Assembly: GCA_017545365.1 (NCBI GenBank)
Contig: JAFWOP010000055.1
Location: 1 to 23,654, forward strand
Source of the DNA: Bacteroidales bacterium
Lineage (GTDB): Bacteria > Bacteroidota > Bacteroidia > Bacteroidales > P3
Direction: 5' to 3'
Length of the DNA stretch: 23,654 bases
Made by a program: the position numbers and the translations under genes. Below the pieces are notes generated by a model. It saw only the letters and a program-made list of their open reading frames with translations, made no database searches and had not been told where the DNA came from. Below are positions 20,877 through 23,654 of the stretch, one piece after another. Position 1 is the stretch's first letter. Each line of letters begins with the position of its first letter.

Positions 20877-23654
20877 TTATCTAATGAGTGTCACCGTGCC
20901 AGTCTTCGTCTTCATCCCCGTCTGCATCGTGACTGGGCGGTAGCGTATGCAGTAGACATATCCCCCTTGAGGACAGGGCTTGCCGTCGTGGGTGCCGTCC
21001 CATTCCTCTTCTATCCGTTCGCTGTGGAACACCTCACGCCCCTGTCGGTTGTATATTGTCATCTCAAACACCTTCACGTCGCTGCCCCATACGCGAAAGT
21101 GCCTCACACCATCTGCCTCCGCAGTACGGTCGGGTGCGAATATGTTGGGGGCAAACAGCTCCTCACGTATTATCGGCACCGAATACCTCAGCGTTTCCTC
21201 ACATCTGCCATCCCCCGCCGTCAGTGACAGCCTCACGCTGTCAGCTATCGGGTTGGCATGGTAGACGATGGTCGGCTTATTGTCCGCCAGCCAGCGGTCG
21301 TCGACCTCCCACCTCAGCCACGAGGCGTTCTTCACGTGGGCTTCGGCATACAGCGTCAGGTTGTCCACGGTCAGCATTTCGGGTCGCAGTGTCAGGGCAA
21401 TGGATGGCAGCTGTGGAGGTCCCAGCCATAGCGTGTCATATGAAGGGCAAAAAAGTGTGTCCCGAAGGTCGGCACGTACCACAAAGCGTACTAGGCTTCG
21501 GGGGGTGGCATAGGCTTCAGGCGGGCGCACCAACAGGTCTGTGCTGTCGGCTGGTTCGGCATACCACCACACATAAGGGGCTGCCGTCCGGGCGGTCAGG
21601 TGGTATTCCCTGCTTCCGCACACCAACTCATACTCTGCAGTCACCCCTTCGGGGTCGGCCACTTCCAGATGTAGCACCACCGTGCTGTCGCATCCGTATG
21701 CGTTGAGGGTGTCGAACCTGTAGTCACCCGTCATTCGGCACAACTGGCTGTGCCACCATCGTTCAACCCCTTGGCACACTGTGTCGAAGAGCAAGGTTTT
21801 ATTCTCAGGAAATAGAGTTAGGCTCAGCACACGTAGCGAGTCGCAGCCCTCAGCTGACAGCAACCGCAGGGTGTCCGTACAGCTCTGCCAATAGGTGCTG
21901 TCTGTTTCTGCCCAGTAATAGTTGCCACATGCCACCGTGGCGATTGTCTCTGTCACGCTGTGTGATAAAGTCAGATGCAGTGTGTCGCAGCTGGCCACGC
22001 TGTCGGCATTCATATAATAGTGCAGAAAAGTGCCCGACATCCGATAGGTTGAATCGTGCCAATGGTAGTAGTCGCAAGCGGTATCGCGTACTACCTGGTG
22101 CGTAGCATGGTGTACCACCAGATGCAGGGTGTCAGTGCTTGGGCAGCCTTCTTCATTGATATATGGGTAGATATAAGTGCCCGATGCGGTATAGTTCGAG
22201 TCGTGCCACTCTAGCCCCTCGACAGCCGTTACAGAGACCCCGCTGTGGGTACTGTGGCGAATGGTTAGATACAGAGTATCTGTTCCCGATGACGAAGTGT
22301 GGGTGTACGCTCCCGAAGAGTCATACGTCGCGCCAAACCAAATGTATATGTCACAAGCGGTGTCGTATATTGCAGTATCCTGATGTGTGATTATCGTCAG
22401 ATGCAGGGTGTCGGTACTTGGACAGCCATCGTCGTTGGTATAGGCATAGGTGTAAGTCCCAGTGGCGTTATAGGTGGAGTCATGCCATGTGTAGTGGTTT
22501 CGTGCAGTATCCGTGAGGCTGGCGTGCGTAGTATGATTGATGGTCAAGTCTAGCAGCACAAGGCTGTCGCAGCCGTTCTCGTTTGTGGTCAAGAAGGTGG
22601 GTGATGTGGTGCTGGCGTAATAGGTGCTGCCATGCCATGATGCGCTGTCACAGGCGGCGATGGATTCCGTTATCGTATCGCCGGTGTTAATGGTCAGGTG
22701 CAGGGTGTCAGTGCTAGGGCAACCGTCATCGTTGGTGTAGGCGTAGGTGTATGTTCCTGAGGTGGTGTAAGTGGTTCCATTCCAAGTGTAGTTGTTACAA
22801 GTGGTATCCGTGTAGCTGTCGTATGAGCCTTGGAGAATGGTCAAATACAAGGTGTCCACATTGTTGCAGTTGGAACCGGGTTGGCTGTAGTCGTAGGTGT
22901 ATGTTCCTGATATCGTGTGGCTGGTGCCGTTCCAATTGTAGTTCTCGCAAGCAGTAACGCGGTAGGCTATGTTGCTGTTGTTGTTGATGGTAAGATGCAG
23001 GGTGTCAGTGCTAGGACAGCCGTCAGAGGTGGTGTAGGCGTAGGTGTATGTCCCTGAGGAGGTGTAAGTGGTTCCCTGCCAAGTGTAGCTGTCGCAAGCA
23101 TTGGAGTTGTAACTATTATGCGTAGCATGATTGATGGTCAAGTCTAGCAGCACAAGGCTGTCGCAGCCGTTTTCGTTTGCGGTCAAGAATGTGGGTGATG
23201 TGGTGCTGGCGTAATAGGTGCTGCCATGCCATGATGCGCTGTCACAGGCGGCGATGGATTCCGTTATCGTGTCGCTGGTGTTGATGGTTAGGTGCAGGGT
23301 GTCAGTGCTTGGGCAGCCGTCAGAGTTGGTATAGGCGTAGGTGTATGTCCCTGAGGTGGTGTATGGGGTTTCATGCCAAGTGTAGTTGTCGCAAGTGGTA
23401 TCCGTGTAGCTGTCGTATGAGCCTTGGAGAATGGTCAAATACAAGGTGTCTACATTGTTGCAGCTGGAACCGGGTTGGCTGTAGTCGTAGGTATATGTTC
23501 CTGATATCGTGTAGCTGGTGCCGTTCCAATTGTAGTTCTCGCAAGCAGTAACATGATAGGCTATGTTGCTGTTGTTGTTGATGGTAAGATGCAGGGTGTC
23601 AGTGCTAGGACAGCCGTCAGAGTTGGTGTAGGCGTAGGTGTATGTCCCTGAGGA
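20877..23654 (-). CDS. Large repetitive secreted protein with gliding-motility/T9SS type B C-terminus (partial, 5' end outside)
   Basis: The frame is open from the stop at 20877 to the right edge (925 residues here). The start lies outside; a TTG at 23444 is not a real start because the repeats continue in frame beyond it. Most of the protein is a chain of ~45-50-residue units with a core such as C-D-x-Y-x-W-x-G-x-x-Y-x-x-S-G-x-Y-x-Y, then GCPSTDTLHLTI, each with paired cysteines. Such units are found in Bacteroidetes adhesin-like surface proteins. After more diverged units and a spacer, the last ~90 residues (FAPNIFAP ... FEMTIYNRQGREVFHSE ... EEWDGTHDGKPCPQGGYVY) form a CHU_C / T9SS type B sorting domain, so it should be exported through T9SS. 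A role in adhesion or motility is inferred. Confidence 0.88.
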   Translation of the reverse strand, partial: SSGTYTYAYTNSDGCPSTDTLHLTINNNSNIAYHVTACENYNWNGTSYTISGTYTYDYSQPGSSCNNVDTLYLTILQGSYDSYTDTTCDNYTWHETPYTTSGTYTYAYTNSDGCPSTDTLHLTINTSDTITESIAACDSASWHGSTYYASTTSPTFLTANENGCDSLVLLDLTINHATHNSYNSNACDSYTWQGTTYTSSGTYTYAYTTSDGCPSTDTLHLTINNNSNIAYRVTACENYNWNGTSHTISGTYTYDYSQPGSNCNNVDTLYLTILQGSYDSYTDTTCNNYTWNGTTYTTSGTYTYAYTNDDGCPSTDTLHLTINTGDTITESIAACDSASWHGSTYYASTTSPTFLTTNENGCDSLVLLDLTINHTTHASLTDTARNHYTWHDSTYNATGTYTYAYTNDDGCPSTDTLHLTIITHQDTAIYDTACDIYIWFGATYDSSGAYTHTSSSGTDTLYLTIRHSTHSGVSVTAVEGLEWHDSNYTASGTYIYPYINEEGCPSTDTLHLVVHHATHQVVRDTACDYYHWHDSTYRMSGTFLHYYMNADSVASCDTLHLTLSHSVTETIATVACGNYYWAETDSTYWQSCTDTLRLLSAEGCDSLRVLSLTLFPENKTLLFDTVCQGVERWWHSQLCRMTGDYRFDTLNAYGCDSTVVLHLEVADPEGVTAEYELVCGSREYHLTARTAAPYVWWYAEPADSTDLLVRPPEAYATPRSLVRFVVRADLRDTLFCPSYDTLWLGPPQLPSIALTLRPEMLTVDNLTLYAEAHVKNASWLRWEVDDRWLADNKPTIVYHANPIADSVRLSLTAGDGRCEETLRYSVPIIREELFAPNIFAPDRTAEADGVRHFRVWGSDVKVFEMTIYNRQGREVFHSERIEEEWDGTHDGKPCPQGGYVYCIRYRPVTMQTGMKTKTGTVTLIR
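22561..23654 (-). repeat. 594-bp higher-order tandem repeat inside the adhesin-like gene
   Basis: The block starting at 22561 recurs at 23155, a shift of 594 bp (198 codons), with few differences over the roughly 470 bp that can be compared before the window edge. Each 594-bp unit contains four different ~50-codon domains in fixed order. The second copy is cut by the edge, so the total number is unknown. Confidence 0.85.

Noticed and set aside
22561..23654. Regularly spaced similar blocks considered as a CRISPR array.
   Set aside because: The blocks are coding, in frame, of uneven and long period, and have no short conserved repeat separated by unique spacers.

Overview
The window looks like a chromosomal contig from a Bacteroidales bacterium. 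Four things point there: several -7 boxes of the Bacteroidetes form TAnnTTTG, two or three secreted proteins with type IX secretion (T9SS) C-terminal sorting domains, a BspA-type leucine-rich-repeat surface protein, and a transposase tail of the ISAon1 kind. The core genes are GC-rich. Two stretches (about 2.8-5.5 kb and 11.4-13.9 kb) are clearly AT-richer and carry mobile or accessory genes.

Layout. 1-134 is the end of a transposase running in from the left edge. 305-2791 (minus) is a large BspA-like repeat protein. 2826-5269 (minus) holds a small mobile-element-like module: a probable replication initiator, a serine recombinase and an unknown 107-residue protein, with recognisable promoters and structured leader sequence. 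5816-11002 (plus) is a four-gene envelope cluster: a secreted protein often labelled 'asparagine synthetase B', a seven-bladed beta-propeller with a C-terminal sorting-like domain, the thiol-disulfide transporter DsbD, and a small exported protein. An initiator tRNA (CAU) with its own promoter and terminator lies at 11285-11356.

Directly after the tRNA, 11522-13751 is an AT-rich accessory operon. It has an overlapping pair of small genes that resembles a toxin-antitoxin pair, then two unknown proteins and a PD-(D/E)XK nuclease of the putative restriction endonuclease type. No methyltransferase is visible. This is the best candidate for an undescribed defence-type system. It ends at a strong terminator. 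About 105 bp just before that terminator is homologous to a stretch beside the mobile module 8.4 kb away.

14253-19802 is a complete tripartite RND metal-efflux operon (adaptor lipoprotein, CusA/CzcA-family pump, TolC-family outer-membrane channel), preceded by a good promoter with a palindrome on its upstream edge. Opposite it, on the minus strand, lie a DUF362 lipoprotein (19807-20805) and a very repetitive secreted protein with a gliding-motility/T9SS type B C-terminus (20877 to the right edge). The coding DNA of the latter contains a 594-bp higher-order repeat.
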